Positions 53,491 through 63,758 of a stretch of DNA of 64,000 nucleotides are shown piece by piece. The DNA is taken from positions 9,425,539-9,489,538 of the forward strand of contig NC_063050.1 of NCBI RefSeq assembly GCF_018812025.1, written 5' to 3'. The notes beneath the pieces are model-generated. The model was not told the DNA's origin, made no database searches, and worked only from the letters and a program-made list of their open reading frames with translations. Position numbers and translations under genes: made by a program. Source of the stretch: Megalobrama amblycephala (taxonomy: Eukaryota; Chordata; Actinopteri; Cypriniformes; Xenocyprididae). How positions within the stretch are numbered: the first letter of the stretch is position 1; each line of letters starts with the position of its first letter.

Positions 53491-56400
53491 TATTAATAAT
53501 GATTCTCTTGATGCAATGGAATGCTAGAAGTTTGTTGACCAATGGACAAGAATTTAAAAAATATATAGAAGAGTTATCTAGCAAACCTAGTGTTATTTGT
53601 GTTCAAGAGACATGGTTGAGACCAAATTTGGATTTTAGACTAGGTGGATATGATTGTGTTAGGTGTGATAGGAGGGAAGGAGTAGGGGGGGGATGCATGA
53701 CATTTATTAGAGAAGATATTGCATTTAGAGAGATAGGAAAAGGAAATGAGAATGAATATATAGTCATAGAGATCTTGATGAAGGAAGGAGAGTTTATTAT
53801 TATAAATTATTATAATCCTTGTAAGAAATTAGATCTCAATGAGTTAATGCAAATTGAAGGAATAGATGGAAATAGAAGAGTGATATGTGGGGATTTTAAT
53901 GCACATAATACATTATGGGGAGGAGCAAAAACAGATGTAAATGGGGGGGTGATTGAACAACTATTAGAAGAAAAAGATTTGGTTTGTTTAAATGATGGGA
54001 GAAGAACCAGATTAGATGTACATACAGGAAATATGTCAGTATTGGATTTAACTTTGGTATCAAATAATTTAGCAGGGAAATGTGAGTGGGAGGTAACTTA
54101 TGAAACAACAGTAGGAAGTGATCATTATCCAGTTTTTTGTAGAATATTAATACAGGAAAATAAACAACAAGGGGAAAGAATGGGGAAGTGGATTTTTGAT
54201 CGTGCTAAATGGGAAATGTTTAGTTTTATTTGTGAAAGTGAAATAGACAATATAGATTTGAATGAAGATATTGAGGAGATTGGGGGAAAATTGGAAAAAG
54301 TATTGCTTGAAGCTGCTGATAAAGTAATTCCTAAAAGTAAAGGACAAATGAAGAGGAAGGGGATCCCTTGGTGGACAGATGAGTGTAGTGCAGTAGTTAA
54401 AGAAAGAAATAAAGCTCTAAGAGTATTAAGAAGAACTCATAATTATCAAAACTTAATTCAATATAAGCGAATACAAGCAAAGGTTAGGAAACTTATACGG
54501 AATGCAAAAAGACAAAGTTGGCAGATGTTTTGTAATAAAATTCGTAGATCAACACCCGTGGGAGAGGTATGGGGCATGATTCAAAGTATGAGAGGGATCA
54601 GAAGGGAATGGAAATATCCTATTATGAAGGTGGGGGAAAAGGCAGCAGCATCTGATGAGGAAAAAGCAGAAATGATAGCAAAGGCACTTATTGAAATCCA
54701 TAGCTCAAATAATCTAACTGAGGAGGGAAAGAGAGGAAGGGAATTAACAAAATCAATTTATACTGGAAGACTTGAGAGGCGGAGGGAAACTAGTAGCACA
54801 ATGGATGCTCCGTTCACTATGGAAGAAATGAAAAGGGCAATATCAAGAGCTGGAATGACATCTCCTGGGAAGGATGAAATCTGCTACATAATGTTAAAAC
54901 ATTTGGGTGTTTTGGCTTCAATAAAAGTGTTAGGTTTTTATAATAAAGTTTGGGAAAAAGGAAAGTTACCTACTGGATGGAAAGAGTCAGTCATTATTCC
55001 TATTAGGAAACCAGGAAAGGATCCATCAAATCCAAAGAATTATCGACCAATAGCATTGACTTCGCATATGGGAAAGATAATGGAAAGAATGATTACGGAG
55101 AGGATATCATTTTATTTGGAAAGTAGAGGAATTATATCACCTCATCAGAGTGGTTTCAGGAAAGGAAGAGGAACTATGGATTCCATTATATGCCTAGAAA
55201 CAGATATTAGGAAAGCTCAGGTTAATAAAGAATCAGTCATAGCAGTTTTTTTCGATGTCGAAAAAGCATATGACATGGTTTGGAAAGAGGGGTTAATGAT
55301 TAAACTTGATACGATAGGAATAACAGGTAGAATTTATAATTGGATTAAAGATTTTTTGTTTGATAGATTTATTCAAGTCAGAATTGGGAAGGCTTTATCT
55401 GAAAGATATATGGTGGAAAATGGTACCCCCCAGGGCAGCATCATTAGTCCAGTACTCTTTTCAATCATGATAAATGATGTATTTTCTCAAGTACAAGGGG
55501 ACATTGGGCGATCATTGTTTGCTGATGATGGGGCATTGTGGAAGCGGGGAAAGAATATTAATCATATTACCAGGAAAATACAAGAGGCAATTGAAGAAGT
55601 AGAAAGATGGTCATATTCATGGGGTTTCAGGTTTTCAGTAGATAAAACAAAAACAATCATGTTTACTAGGAAAAGAGGCATTGACACACAGATAAAGATG
55701 TATGGGCAAACTATTGAGCAAGATAAAGTTAAGTTTCTGGGTGTGTGGTTTGATGCTAAATTATCATGGAAAGAACATATTCAAAAGACAGATACTAAAT
55801 GTAAAAAGATTTTAAATGTGATGAGATGCCTTAGAGGATCAGAATGGGGAGCGAGTAGCGCGGCAATGAAAAATATCTATATAGCATTGGTTAGATCAGT
55901 TTTAGATTATGGAAGTATTGTTTATGACTCAGCAGCAAAAACTTTATTGAAGAAGTTGGATGTGATACAAGCTCAAGCTTTGAGACTTTGTAGTGGTGCT
56001 TTTAAAACGACTCCTGTATCTGCTCTTCAGGTAGAGGTTGGTGAAATGCTGTTACAAATCAGACGAAAGCAGTTAATGATGAACTACTGGGTAAATCTTC
56101 AAGGTCATTCAGAAGACCGCCATCCAACAGTAAAGGTACTCCTTCCTTGCTGGGAAAAGGAAAGATCTAAACAGAAGTGTTTTGCATGGAATAGTGGCAA
56201 AGAAGCAAGAGAAATGGTTTTAAGTCAGAAAAGATACATTGCTACAGTACCGCTATCAATAACTCCACCATGGATGTTTCCTGCAGTGTTTTTGGATTTT
56301 TATATGCTAGAATTAATGAAGGTATTTAAAGAATCTGGAGACATTGCAGCTATTGTTGAAGATAGAATACAAACTGTATATCAAGCATTTACTGCAGTAT

Positions 56401-57224
56401 ATACTGATGGATCTAAAGATCCAAATACAGGGAGAACAGGTTTTGCTTTTAGTTGTCCATCCTTAAACATTTTTAATAATAGGAGAACATCAGATCAGAC
56501 TGTAGAGATGATGGCAATAGCAACTGCGCTACAGTGGATAGAAGGCACTGGAATCAAAAAGATTATACTTTGTACAGATTCATGTTCAGCGTTACAGTCA
56601 TTACAATCATTCACATCTCACAGTCGACAGGATATAGTTAATGAGATGTATGAAAATCTGTATAGATTTAAAAATATGAACGTCATGATAATATTTATGT
56701 GGATACCAGCTCATAGGGGGATAAAGGGTAATGAAAAGGTTGATGGATTAGCAAAGCAGGCACTGGAAAATGAGGACATCATGAATATCTCACTTAGTAA
56801 ATTTGAAGCAAAAGCAGTAATTAAAATATTTACCACTAACGAGTGGCAACAAAAATGGGATACAGGAAACACAGGACGTCAGCTTTATGAAATACAACGG
56901 GAAGTAGGAGGGGTGAGGAAGACAAGAAGAAATACTAAAGAAGAAACTATTCTAACAAGATTAAGGGTTGGGCATACCATGCTGAATAAAACCTTAAAAT
57001 TAATAAATAAACATCCAACAGGATTATGTGAGCAATGTGGAATGGAGGAATCAGTAGAGCATGTTATTTGTGTCTGTCAGAAGTATACTAATGAACGAGA
57101 AACAATGAAGAATGAACTTAGAAAGGTGGGAGTGGTTGATCTTAAGCTTAAAAATATATTTAATTATGGATTAGAGAGTTTATTTTTGTATCTCAAGAGA
57201 ACACAGCTGATTAAGAGAATTTAG
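53478..57224 (+). CDS. I-clade LINE ORF2: endonuclease-RT-RNase H polyprotein
   Basis: 1248 residues without interruption. Endonuclease (about 1-220): QWNARSL, QETWLRP, CGDFNAHN, GSDHYPV. RT (about 480-760): NYRPIALTSHMGK, FFDVEKAYDMVWK, GTPQGSIISPVLF, FADD at 55518-55529. RNase H (about 970-1110): YTDGSKD, EMMAIATAL, LCTDSCSAL, and PAHRGIKGNEKVDGLAKQA with the late His and Asp. The carboxy end has a cysteine/histidine motif CEQCGMEESVEHVICVC. All catalytic residues I can check are present. The ATG at 53478 overlaps the ORF1 end in another frame, which suggests coupled termination and restart. Confidence 0.95.
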   Translation: MDWIILIMILLMQWNARSLLTNGQEFKKYIEELSSKPSVICVQETWLRPNLDFRLGGYDCVRCDRREGVGGGCMTFIREDIAFREIGKGNENEYIVIEILMKEGEFIIINYYNPCKKLDLNELMQIEGIDGNRRVICGDFNAHNTLWGGAKTDVNGGVIEQLLEEKDLVCLNDGRRTRLDVHTGNMSVLDLTLVSNNLAGKCEWEVTYETTVGSDHYPVFCRILIQENKQQGERMGKWIFDRAKWEMFSFICESEIDNIDLNEDIEEIGGKLEKVLLEAADKVIPKSKGQMKRKGIPWWTDECSAVVKERNKALRVLRRTHNYQNLIQYKRIQAKVRKLIRNAKRQSWQMFCNKIRRSTPVGEVWGMIQSMRGIRREWKYPIMKVGEKAAASDEEKAEMIAKALIEIHSSNNLTEEGKRGRELTKSIYTGRLERRRETSSTMDAPFTMEEMKRAISRAGMTSPGKDEICYIMLKHLGVLASIKVLGFYNKVWEKGKLPTGWKESVIIPIRKPGKDPSNPKNYRPIALTSHMGKIMERMITERISFYLESRGIISPHQSGFRKGRGTMDSIICLETDIRKAQVNKESVIAVFFDVEKAYDMVWKEGLMIKLDTIGITGRIYNWIKDFLFDRFIQVRIGKALSERYMVENGTPQGSIISPVLFSIMINDVFSQVQGDIGRSLFADDGALWKRGKNINHITRKIQEAIEEVERWSYSWGFRFSVDKTKTIMFTRKRGIDTQIKMYGQTIEQDKVKFLGVWFDAKLSWKEHIQKTDTKCKKILNVMRCLRGSEWGASSAAMKNIYIALVRSVLDYGSIVYDSAAKTLLKKLDVIQAQALRLCSGAFKTTPVSALQVEVGEMLLQIRRKQLMMNYWVNLQGHSEDRHPTVKVLLPCWEKERSKQKCFAWNSGKEAREMVLSQKRYIATVPLSITPPWMFPAVFLDFYMLELMKVFKESGDIAAIVEDRIQTVYQAFTAVYTDGSKDPNTGRTGFAFSCPSLNIFNNRRTSDQTVEMMAIATALQWIEGTGIKKIILCTDSCSALQSLQSFTSHSRQDIVNEMYENLYRFKNMNVMIIFMWIPAHRGIKGNEKVDGLAKQALENEDIMNISLSKFEAKAVIKIFTTNEWQQKWDTGNTGRQLYEIQREVGGVRKTRRNTKEETILTRLRVGHTMLNKTLKLINKHPTGLCEQCGMEESVEHVICVCQKYTNERETMKNELRKVGVVDLKLKNIFNYGLESLFLYLKRTQLIKRI

Positions 57225-57339
57225 TTGTTTTTTTTTGTTTTTTTTTAAATGAGTAAACTCTGGTTCACACTCCAATACAGTAGGTGGCGATAATGCACCT
57301 TAACGTTGGTGCCACCCGCCATAAAAAGGAAAGAAGAAG
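57225..57339 (+). other. I-clade LINE 3' UTR and tail
   Basis: T runs, then CAGTAGGTGGCGATAATGC and GTGCCACCCGCCATAAAAAG, a GGTGGC/GCCACC pair that can form a hairpin, before the GAAGAAGA tail. It is the likely recognition signal for the element's own RT. Confidence 0.65.
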
Positions 57340-57353
57340 AATATATTGACACA

Positions 57354-57960
57354 GATTTGATTTTCTCTCAACTGTTTAATTTTACACTTAACCAATGGTG
57401 TAAACCTTGTGTGTATTGACAGTATTAGCATAATAAGATGCGAATGATAACTTTGTCCAGCAAATGCAGTGTTTGACAGTGTTTAGAGTGTGCGCGCTTC
57501 GGCTCAGAAAAGCACGTGTTAGACGAGCACGCAGATAAAAGTTTTACCGGCAAGGCTTTAAAATGCATGAAAATAATAAACTTTTGTGATTGTGAATAAC
57601 TGCAGTGTTCCGTGAGTATAACTCTACCGCTGTGTTAACATGTGATGTGAATGTATGTCGCTTTTTTGTACTACACAATATGTTGAGACGGCGCCAGGAC
57701 TGCAACTGACAGAAAGCACTATAGTACGATACAATGGTATTTCTTCAAAAGCAGATCGTGGAGACCATTTTATCGTCCACGATCAAAATCGCACACACCT
57801 ATACGAATGTTCATTGTGGACACAGCAAGTGTCACAGCTCAAATGTCCAAACCCCGCCTAATAACAAGCAAGGGAAAGTACCGCAATGGAAAACACTCAG
57901 AAACTGATTGTAAAATAATATTCCAGAACAAATATACTAGGAATAAGTATATTTCACAAA
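57354..57960. other. hAT-like interior after LINE, no gene
   Basis: A 68-codon frame at 57655-57861 has no recognised domain. GC content rises near 57490-57530. Confidence 0.35.
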
Positions 57961-58099
57961 ATTTATTTCAAATTTAATTCAAGCACTTTCAAGGACCAAT
58001 ATTGTTTTCAAGTACTTTCCAGGCCTTGAATCCATGTGTCTGAAATCCAAGTACTTTCAAGTACTTTCAAGGAGCTTGGGAACGCTGCTTTAAGAGCCT

Positions 58100-58807
58100 G
58101 ATTAATGTGGGGTGCTACACTACAAGGTGCCACTATAGAGCCCCTCCTCCCTGCCCATTTTCAAAGGATTACATGTGCCAAGTTTTAACATTATTCTGAT
58201 GAATTTTGAAGCAAATCAGGTAAAAATAAGAGGGTGATCTCAATGTATGCTGAAAGTGACACATTTTCTGCTTCCAGTTGGTGGCGCTATGACTTTGAAT
58301 CACAATAGTCACATCCATGTGATCAGCCTTGTACAACGAAGACTAAGCCGAAGTTTCATCAAAATCAATTAATGTATGCAGAAGTTATAACACTTTGTTT
58401 CCCTTTTCTTGCCATAAATTCGTTGCCTCGCCACGGCCAAACCGTTTGAGATATCCAAAATCCGTTTGCAATTAAACAACTTCAATGTGTTAGCAACAAG
58501 TTAAAAAAAGCTTGGTGTAAATTGGATAAACCCTGTAGGAGTAGTAGTATAAAATTCATAGCCTGTTTTTTCAAAAAATTAACATTCAAACCAAAATAGC
58601 TGACTTCCTGTTGGTCGGAGCTAATGAATGTAAATTAGAAAATTGTCCGGCTTGATGAGAACAATATGTGTACCAAGTTTGGTGACTGTAGGAAAAACAA
58701 ACCCCCCCACTTTTGTCAAAAGGTGGCGCTACTGAGCCCCTCCACCACGCCCATTTCTATGGCTTTGTCCATGTCTACTGGTTGACAATATTGATGTGTG
58801 TGTCGAG
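58100..58807. repeat. interspersed, possibly tandem repeat entering the gap
   Basis: GGTGCCACTATAGAGCCCCT (near 58125) and GGTGGCGCTACTGAGCCCCT (near 58722) start similar segments about 597 bp apart, in the same direction. This looks like one full repeat unit and the start of a second before the N run. No gene. Confidence 0.55.
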
Positions 58808-59807
58808 NNNNNNNNNNNNNNNNNNNNNNNNNNNNNNNNNNNNNNNNNNNNNNNNNNNNNNNNNNNNNNNNNNNNNNNNNNNNNNNNNNNNNNNNNNNNN
58901 NNNNNNNNNNNNNNNNNNNNNNNNNNNNNNNNNNNNNNNNNNNNNNNNNNNNNNNNNNNNNNNNNNNNNNNNNNNNNNNNNNNNNNNNNNNNNNNNNNNN
59001 NNNNNNNNNNNNNNNNNNNNNNNNNNNNNNNNNNNNNNNNNNNNNNNNNNNNNNNNNNNNNNNNNNNNNNNNNNNNNNNNNNNNNNNNNNNNNNNNNNNN
59101 NNNNNNNNNNNNNNNNNNNNNNNNNNNNNNNNNNNNNNNNNNNNNNNNNNNNNNNNNNNNNNNNNNNNNNNNNNNNNNNNNNNNNNNNNNNNNNNNNNNN
59201 NNNNNNNNNNNNNNNNNNNNNNNNNNNNNNNNNNNNNNNNNNNNNNNNNNNNNNNNNNNNNNNNNNNNNNNNNNNNNNNNNNNNNNNNNNNNNNNNNNNN
59301 NNNNNNNNNNNNNNNNNNNNNNNNNNNNNNNNNNNNNNNNNNNNNNNNNNNNNNNNNNNNNNNNNNNNNNNNNNNNNNNNNNNNNNNNNNNNNNNNNNNN
59401 NNNNNNNNNNNNNNNNNNNNNNNNNNNNNNNNNNNNNNNNNNNNNNNNNNNNNNNNNNNNNNNNNNNNNNNNNNNNNNNNNNNNNNNNNNNNNNNNNNNN
59501 NNNNNNNNNNNNNNNNNNNNNNNNNNNNNNNNNNNNNNNNNNNNNNNNNNNNNNNNNNNNNNNNNNNNNNNNNNNNNNNNNNNNNNNNNNNNNNNNNNNN
59601 NNNNNNNNNNNNNNNNNNNNNNNNNNNNNNNNNNNNNNNNNNNNNNNNNNNNNNNNNNNNNNNNNNNNNNNNNNNNNNNNNNNNNNNNNNNNNNNNNNNN
59701 NNNNNNNNNNNNNNNNNNNNNNNNNNNNNNNNNNNNNNNNNNNNNNNNNNNNNNNNNNNNNNNNNNNNNNNNNNNNNNNNNNNNNNNNNNNNNNNNNNNN
59801 NNNNNNN
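58808..59807. other. assembly gap, 1000 N
   Basis: Exactly 1000 undetermined bases, a placeholder size. Open frames drawn through it are meaningless. Confidence 0.99.
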
Positions 59808-60544
59808 AAAAATACCCTCAGGTAGAGGTAGCTGTTTTTAATGCCTGATCAAAAGTTACTGCAAACCTGATACTACTACTACTAACAACAGAACACATTA
59901 CATAATTGTTGTTATTAAATGAAATATCTGGACATTTAACATTTGTTTAATAACATTACAGATTGATCTGAATAAATCTGTATAAGACAGCAGGCTAACT
60001 GTATTTTGTGTGAATGATATAAATCAAAATTGTAATCAGGTGCTGAAAAAAAAGAGCACCCATTAAAATGTCTTTATATAAAGGACTCGATCATGGACCA
60101 ATGCTCAGTACAAGTGCAGCCCCGTGTATCGTTGTGGATAATGAGAACAGCGAGGAATGGAGAACAGGAGACAGATGACGACAGGAATGGAGACACAGGA
60201 ACTGAGTAGCGGGTAAGGAGTCCAGGTACGTGAGACGAGACCAGACAATGAAGTGAAGAGAGTGAGTGTCTTTATATTTACAGAGCGCTTTACCACTACA
60301 CTATAGACCAAAGACTCTACAGCCAGTAAAAACACCATAAAACATCAAAGATATACATCAAATTCATAAAACAAAATACAGCCCCAGAAACACCAACAAT
60401 TCAAAGCCATAGAAAATAAGGATGTTTTTAAGTGAGATTTCCACATCTCAATGGAGGAAACAGATCTGTTATCAGCCGGAAGGGCGTAACACAGCCTCAG
60501 ACCAGAGAGAGTCAATGTGCTGCTCTCCTGTCACTTTTTTTTTT
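59808..60544. other. unassigned, partly repeat-derived
   Basis: 60140-60260 is rich in GGAGAC, GTAAGGAGTCCAGGTACG and resembles 31940-32110. 60270-60430 contains AGAGCGCTTTACCACTACAC, like interspersed repeat tails. No gene. Confidence 0.35.
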
Positions 60545-60605
60545 AAAACACACAAACACCCATCCACAAACACACACACCCACACCCATCCACACACACA
60601 CAGGT
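60545..60605. repeat. imperfect CA/CCA microsatellite
   Basis: ACACACAAACACCCATCC-type units; the frames that cross it are artefacts. Confidence 0.8.
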
Positions 60606-60637
60606 TTGTTTTGCTATCTCAGTGAGGACTCTCCATA

Positions 60638-60875
60638 GGCGTAATGGTTTTTATACTGTACAAACTATACATTCTCTCCCCCACACTACCTCTACTCCTA
60701 AACCTAACCATCACAGGAAACTGTCGGCATTTTTACATTTTTTTAATAAAACATTCTTTAGTAGGTTTTTTTAAGTCATTTGGTTTATGAGGACAAATGA
60801 AGTGTTCTTATAAAACATGTTTATGTTGTAATACACATGTCATTACACACAGCTGTGTCCTCATAAACCATATAT
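60638..60875. repeat. common fish DNA repeat (CATAGGCGTAATGG start)
   Basis: Begins CATAGGCGTAATGGTTTTTA, contains CCTAAACCTAACCATCACAG and ends near GTGTCCTCATAAACC. The inverse motifs (TTTATGAGGACA and TGTCCTCATAAA) indicate partial foldback. No coding sequence. Confidence 0.6.
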
Positions 60876-60882
60876 ACAGTCA

Positions 60883-61080
60883 AACCAAAATTTATTCAGA
60901 CACCTTCAACATTTCATTCATTAATGAAGTTTATTCACTGTAGTTTAAAAAAAATGGTAATAAAATATGACAAGATCTCAGAGTTAAACTGTGTCAGAAA
61001 ACATTAATCTTAATTATGTCTGATAACACTTCAGCAAAACATGTTCAGGTCAAAGTGTCTGAATAATTTTGGTCCCAAAT
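60883..61080. repeat. Tc1/mariner-type MITE fragment
   Basis: TACAGTCAAACCAAAATTTA followed by TTCAGACACCTT, and inside, an inverse AAGTGTCTGAATAATTTTGG near 61053. TA-flanked ends of this kind belong to Tc1-like MITEs. The right terminus is not clear. Confidence 0.55.
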
Positions 61081-61194
61081 TTGTATAAATCTTCCTGCTA
61101 ATCCACTGTATGAAGTATTTTTGGGTATAATATGTCACAGTTTATTTTATTTTGCTATCCTCACTTAAATAAATGAACTTAAAAAAAAAAACTG

Positions 61195-61675
61195 AAAAGA
61201 AGTTTTCTCTGCTCACCAAGGCTGCATTTATTTAATTAAAAATACAGTAAAAACAGTAATATTGTGAAATATTATTACAATTTAAAATAACTGTTTTCTA
61301 TTGGAATATAATATAAAATGTAATTTATTTCTGTGTTGGAAAAGCTGAATTTTCAGCATCATTACTCCAGTCTTCAGTGTCACATGATCCTTCAGAAATC
61401 ATTCTAATATGCTGATCTGCTGCTCAAGAAACATTTATGATTATTATCAATGTTAAAAACAGTTTTTTCATGATTCCTTGATGAATAGAAAGTTCAAACG
61501 AACAGCGTTTATTTGAAATATAATCTGTTCTTACATTTTAAATGTCTTTACTGTCACTTTTGATTGATTTAATGCATCCTTATTCATTTCTTTAATTTCT
61601 TCTCAAAAAAATAAAAATAAAAATTCTTACTGACCCCAAACTTTTGAACGGTAGTGTATAATGCTACAAAAGCTG
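61195..61675 (-). repeat. widespread cyprinid repeat (AAACTTTTGAACGGTAGTGTA end)
   Basis: Contains the conserved blocks CTCACCAAGGCTGCATTTAT, TCATTACTCCAGTCTTCAGT and CACATGATCCTTCAGAAATC, and ends CCAAACTTTTGAACGGTAGT. It is very common in carp-family genomes. No coding sequence. Confidence 0.7.
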
Positions 61676-62033
61676 GTAACACTTTAGAATACTGTATCGT
61701 ACTTACTGCATAACTAATAAGGAATTACTGCAGAATTAATCGGTAGTTCTTCATTAACACTCAAGTAACTACTATTAACTACTAAGGAATATGTGTTAAC
61801 TAATCAGTATGTCATAGCGTTTTTTAATTGTGTTAAGTAACTATTAGTTAATCAGTAACTAATCAATTCAGTCATGCCTCCTGAAGAACTACGATTAAGT
61901 AACTACTAATTCAGCTTCAGGAGGAATAACTATTAAGTAACTATTAATGAACTGTGAAACTCAGTATCAGGTTATGGCCCTTTCTTCTTTACTACTAATG
62001 TTAGTTGATTTACTTAGATTTATGCCTACTGTA

Positions 62034-62036
<3 letters not shown>
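61676..62036. repeat. TAACTACTAATT-rich repeat
   Basis: Starts GGTAACACTTTAGAATACTG, an end motif of common fish repeats, followed by many loosely repeated TAACTA/TAGTTA motifs. No gene. Confidence 0.5.

Positions 62037-62093
<57 letters not shown>
62037..62093. repeat. TA microsatellite
   Basis: About 57 bp of pure TA that ends at the left end of the Tc1 element. Tc1 elements insert at TA, so this tract served as target or grew from it. Confidence 0.95.
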
Positions 62094-62096
<3 letters not shown>

Positions 62097-63633
62097 GTGC
62101 TGGTCATATAATTAGAATATCGTGAAAAAGTTCTTTTTTTATTGTAAATTATTTTTAAAAATGAAACTTTCATATATTCTAGATTCCCTACATGTAAAGT
62201 AAAACATTTCAAAAGTTTATTTTTTTAATTTTGATGATTAGAGCGTACAGCTCATGAAAGTCCAAAATCCAGTATCTCAAAATATTAGAATATTTCCTAA
62301 GATCAATCAAAAAAATGGATTTTCAAAACAGAAAAGTTCAAGTTCTTTAAAGTATGTTCATTTGTACACTCAATACTTGGTCGGCAGCACATATTACAGC
62401 AAATGACTTGCTCCTAGCACAAATTACAGCATCAGTGAAGTGTGGCATGGAAGTGATCAGCCTGTGGCACTGCTGAGGCACTATTGAGCCTTCAGATCAT
62501 CTGTATATTGTTGGATCAACTGTTTCTCATCTTTCTCTTGAAAATATCCCATAGATTCAGGGGTCAGGCATGTTGGCGGGCCAATAAAACACAGTAATAT
62601 CATGGTCAGCAAACCACTTGGAAGTGGTTTTTGCACTGTGGGCAGGTGCTAAAGTCCTGCTGGAAAAGGAAATCAGCATCTCCATAAAGCTTGTCAGCAG
62701 ACGGAAGCATAAAGTGCTCCAAAATCTCCTGGAAGATGGCTGCATTGACTTTGCACTTGATAAAACACAATGGACCAACACCAGCAGACGTCACGGCCCC
62801 CCAAATCATTACTAACTTCAGAAACTTCACACTAGACTTCAAGCAGCTTGGATTCTGTGCCTCTCCAGTCTTCCTTCAGACTCTGGGACCATGATTTCAA
62901 CATGAAATGCAAAATGTACTTTTATCTGAATAGAGGACTTTCGACCACTGTTCACTGTCCAGTTCTTTTTCTCCTTAGCCCAGGTAAGATGCTTCTGACG
63001 TTGTTTCTGTTTCAGAAGTGGCTTGGCAGTCCTTTTCCTGAAGATGTCTGAGTGTGGTGGCTCTTGATGCGCTGACTCCGGCTTCATTCTACTCATTGTG
63101 AAGGTCTCCCAAGTGTTTGAATCGGCTTTACTTGACAGTATTCTCAAGCTTGTGGTCATCCCTGTTGCTTGTACACCTTTGCCTACCCAATTTCTTCCTT
63201 CTAGTCAACTTTGCATTTAATATGCTTTGATACATCACTCTGTAAACAGCCACCACATTCAGTAATGACCTTCTGTGACTTACTCTCTTTGTGGAGGGTG
63301 TCAATGATTGTCTCCTGGACCATTGCCAAGTCAGCAGTCTTCCCCATTAGTGTGGTTTCAAAGAACAAGAGATACCCGGAATTTATACTGTAGGGATGGT
63401 CATTTAATGAAACTCATATGTAAATATTCTAATATTTTGATATACTGGATTTTGGACTTTCATGAGCTGTACGCTCTAATCAACAAATTAAAAAAAAAAA
63501 AAAAAAAAACTTTTGAAATGTTTTACTTTACATGTAGGGAATCTAGTATAAATGAAAGTTTCATTTTTAAAAATAATTTACAATAAAAAAATGAACTTTT
63601 TTCACGATATTCTAATTATATGACCAGCACCTG
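62094..63633 (-). mobile_element. Tc1-like transposon (1540 bp)
   Basis: Ends CAGGTGCTGGTCATATAATT and inverse, each next to TA. The inverted repeats reach about 210 bp, with a second conserved block (GTCCAAAATCCAGTATCTCA left; its near-inverse at about 63438-63464), an IR/DR-type arrangement. Total length is normal for Tc1. The transposase on the minus strand is broken. Confidence 0.92.
62515..63347 (-). pseudogene. Tc1 transposase, frameshifted
   Basis: Cut-and-paste transposase. ATG at 63347 gives MGKTADLAMVQETIIDTLHK, the usual paired-like helix-turn-helix start, with an early stop near 63195. Later pieces lie in three frames: LTWAKEKKNWT (63159-62839 frame), VMIWGAVTSAGVGPLCF (62842-62606) and LAPAHSAKTTSKWFADHDIT (62781-62557). 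A frame change occurs right at the second catalytic Asp box (FQQD/LAPAHSAK). Inactive. Confidence 0.85.
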
Positions 63634-63642
63634 TATATATAT

Positions 63643-63758
63643 TCTATGGAGCCCCGCACATGATGCACACTTTACATAGTTATTCCCTCGGTTTATAAAT
63701 CCTGCACACGATTTAGCCTACTATTTTTTTCCTGTGTGTCATGTGCGGGGCTCTGTAG
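63643..63758. repeat. small foldback MITE (about 116 bp)
   Basis: CTATGGAGCCCCGCACATGA is mirrored by TCATGTGCGGGGCTCTGTAG. The intervening 75 bp are AT-rich. It starts only 10 bp after the Tc1 end. Confidence 0.75.

Larger units (their letters stand above)
52051..57339 (+). mobile_element. full-length I-clade (Nimb/I-like) LINE
   Basis: 5289 bp bounded by a perfect 14-bp duplication AATATATTGACACA (52037-52050 and 57340-57353). It has a 5' UTR of about 105 bp, ORF1 with zinc knuckles, ORF2 with endonuclease, RT and RNase H, a short 3' UTR and a GAAGAAGA tail. RNase H and a GAA-type tail point to the I group. The sense strand is strongly A/G-rich, unlike its neighbours. One stop in ORF1 is the only obvious damage. 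Confidence 0.93.
50787..58087. mobile_element. hAT-like element carrying an I-clade LINE
   Basis: Left end CAGGGTTCCCACTCTTTC; right end, read inversely, CAGCGTTCCCAAGCTCC. CTTTAA flanks both sides (50781-50786, 58088-58093). Both ends have repeated CTTTCAAGGAC or CTTTCAAGTAC motifs (50830-50860; 57975-58075). Without the LINE it would be about 2 kb. No transposase recognised. Confidence 0.65.

Noticed and set aside
58713..59848. Frames of about 350 codons
   Set aside because: They consist almost entirely of the N gap.
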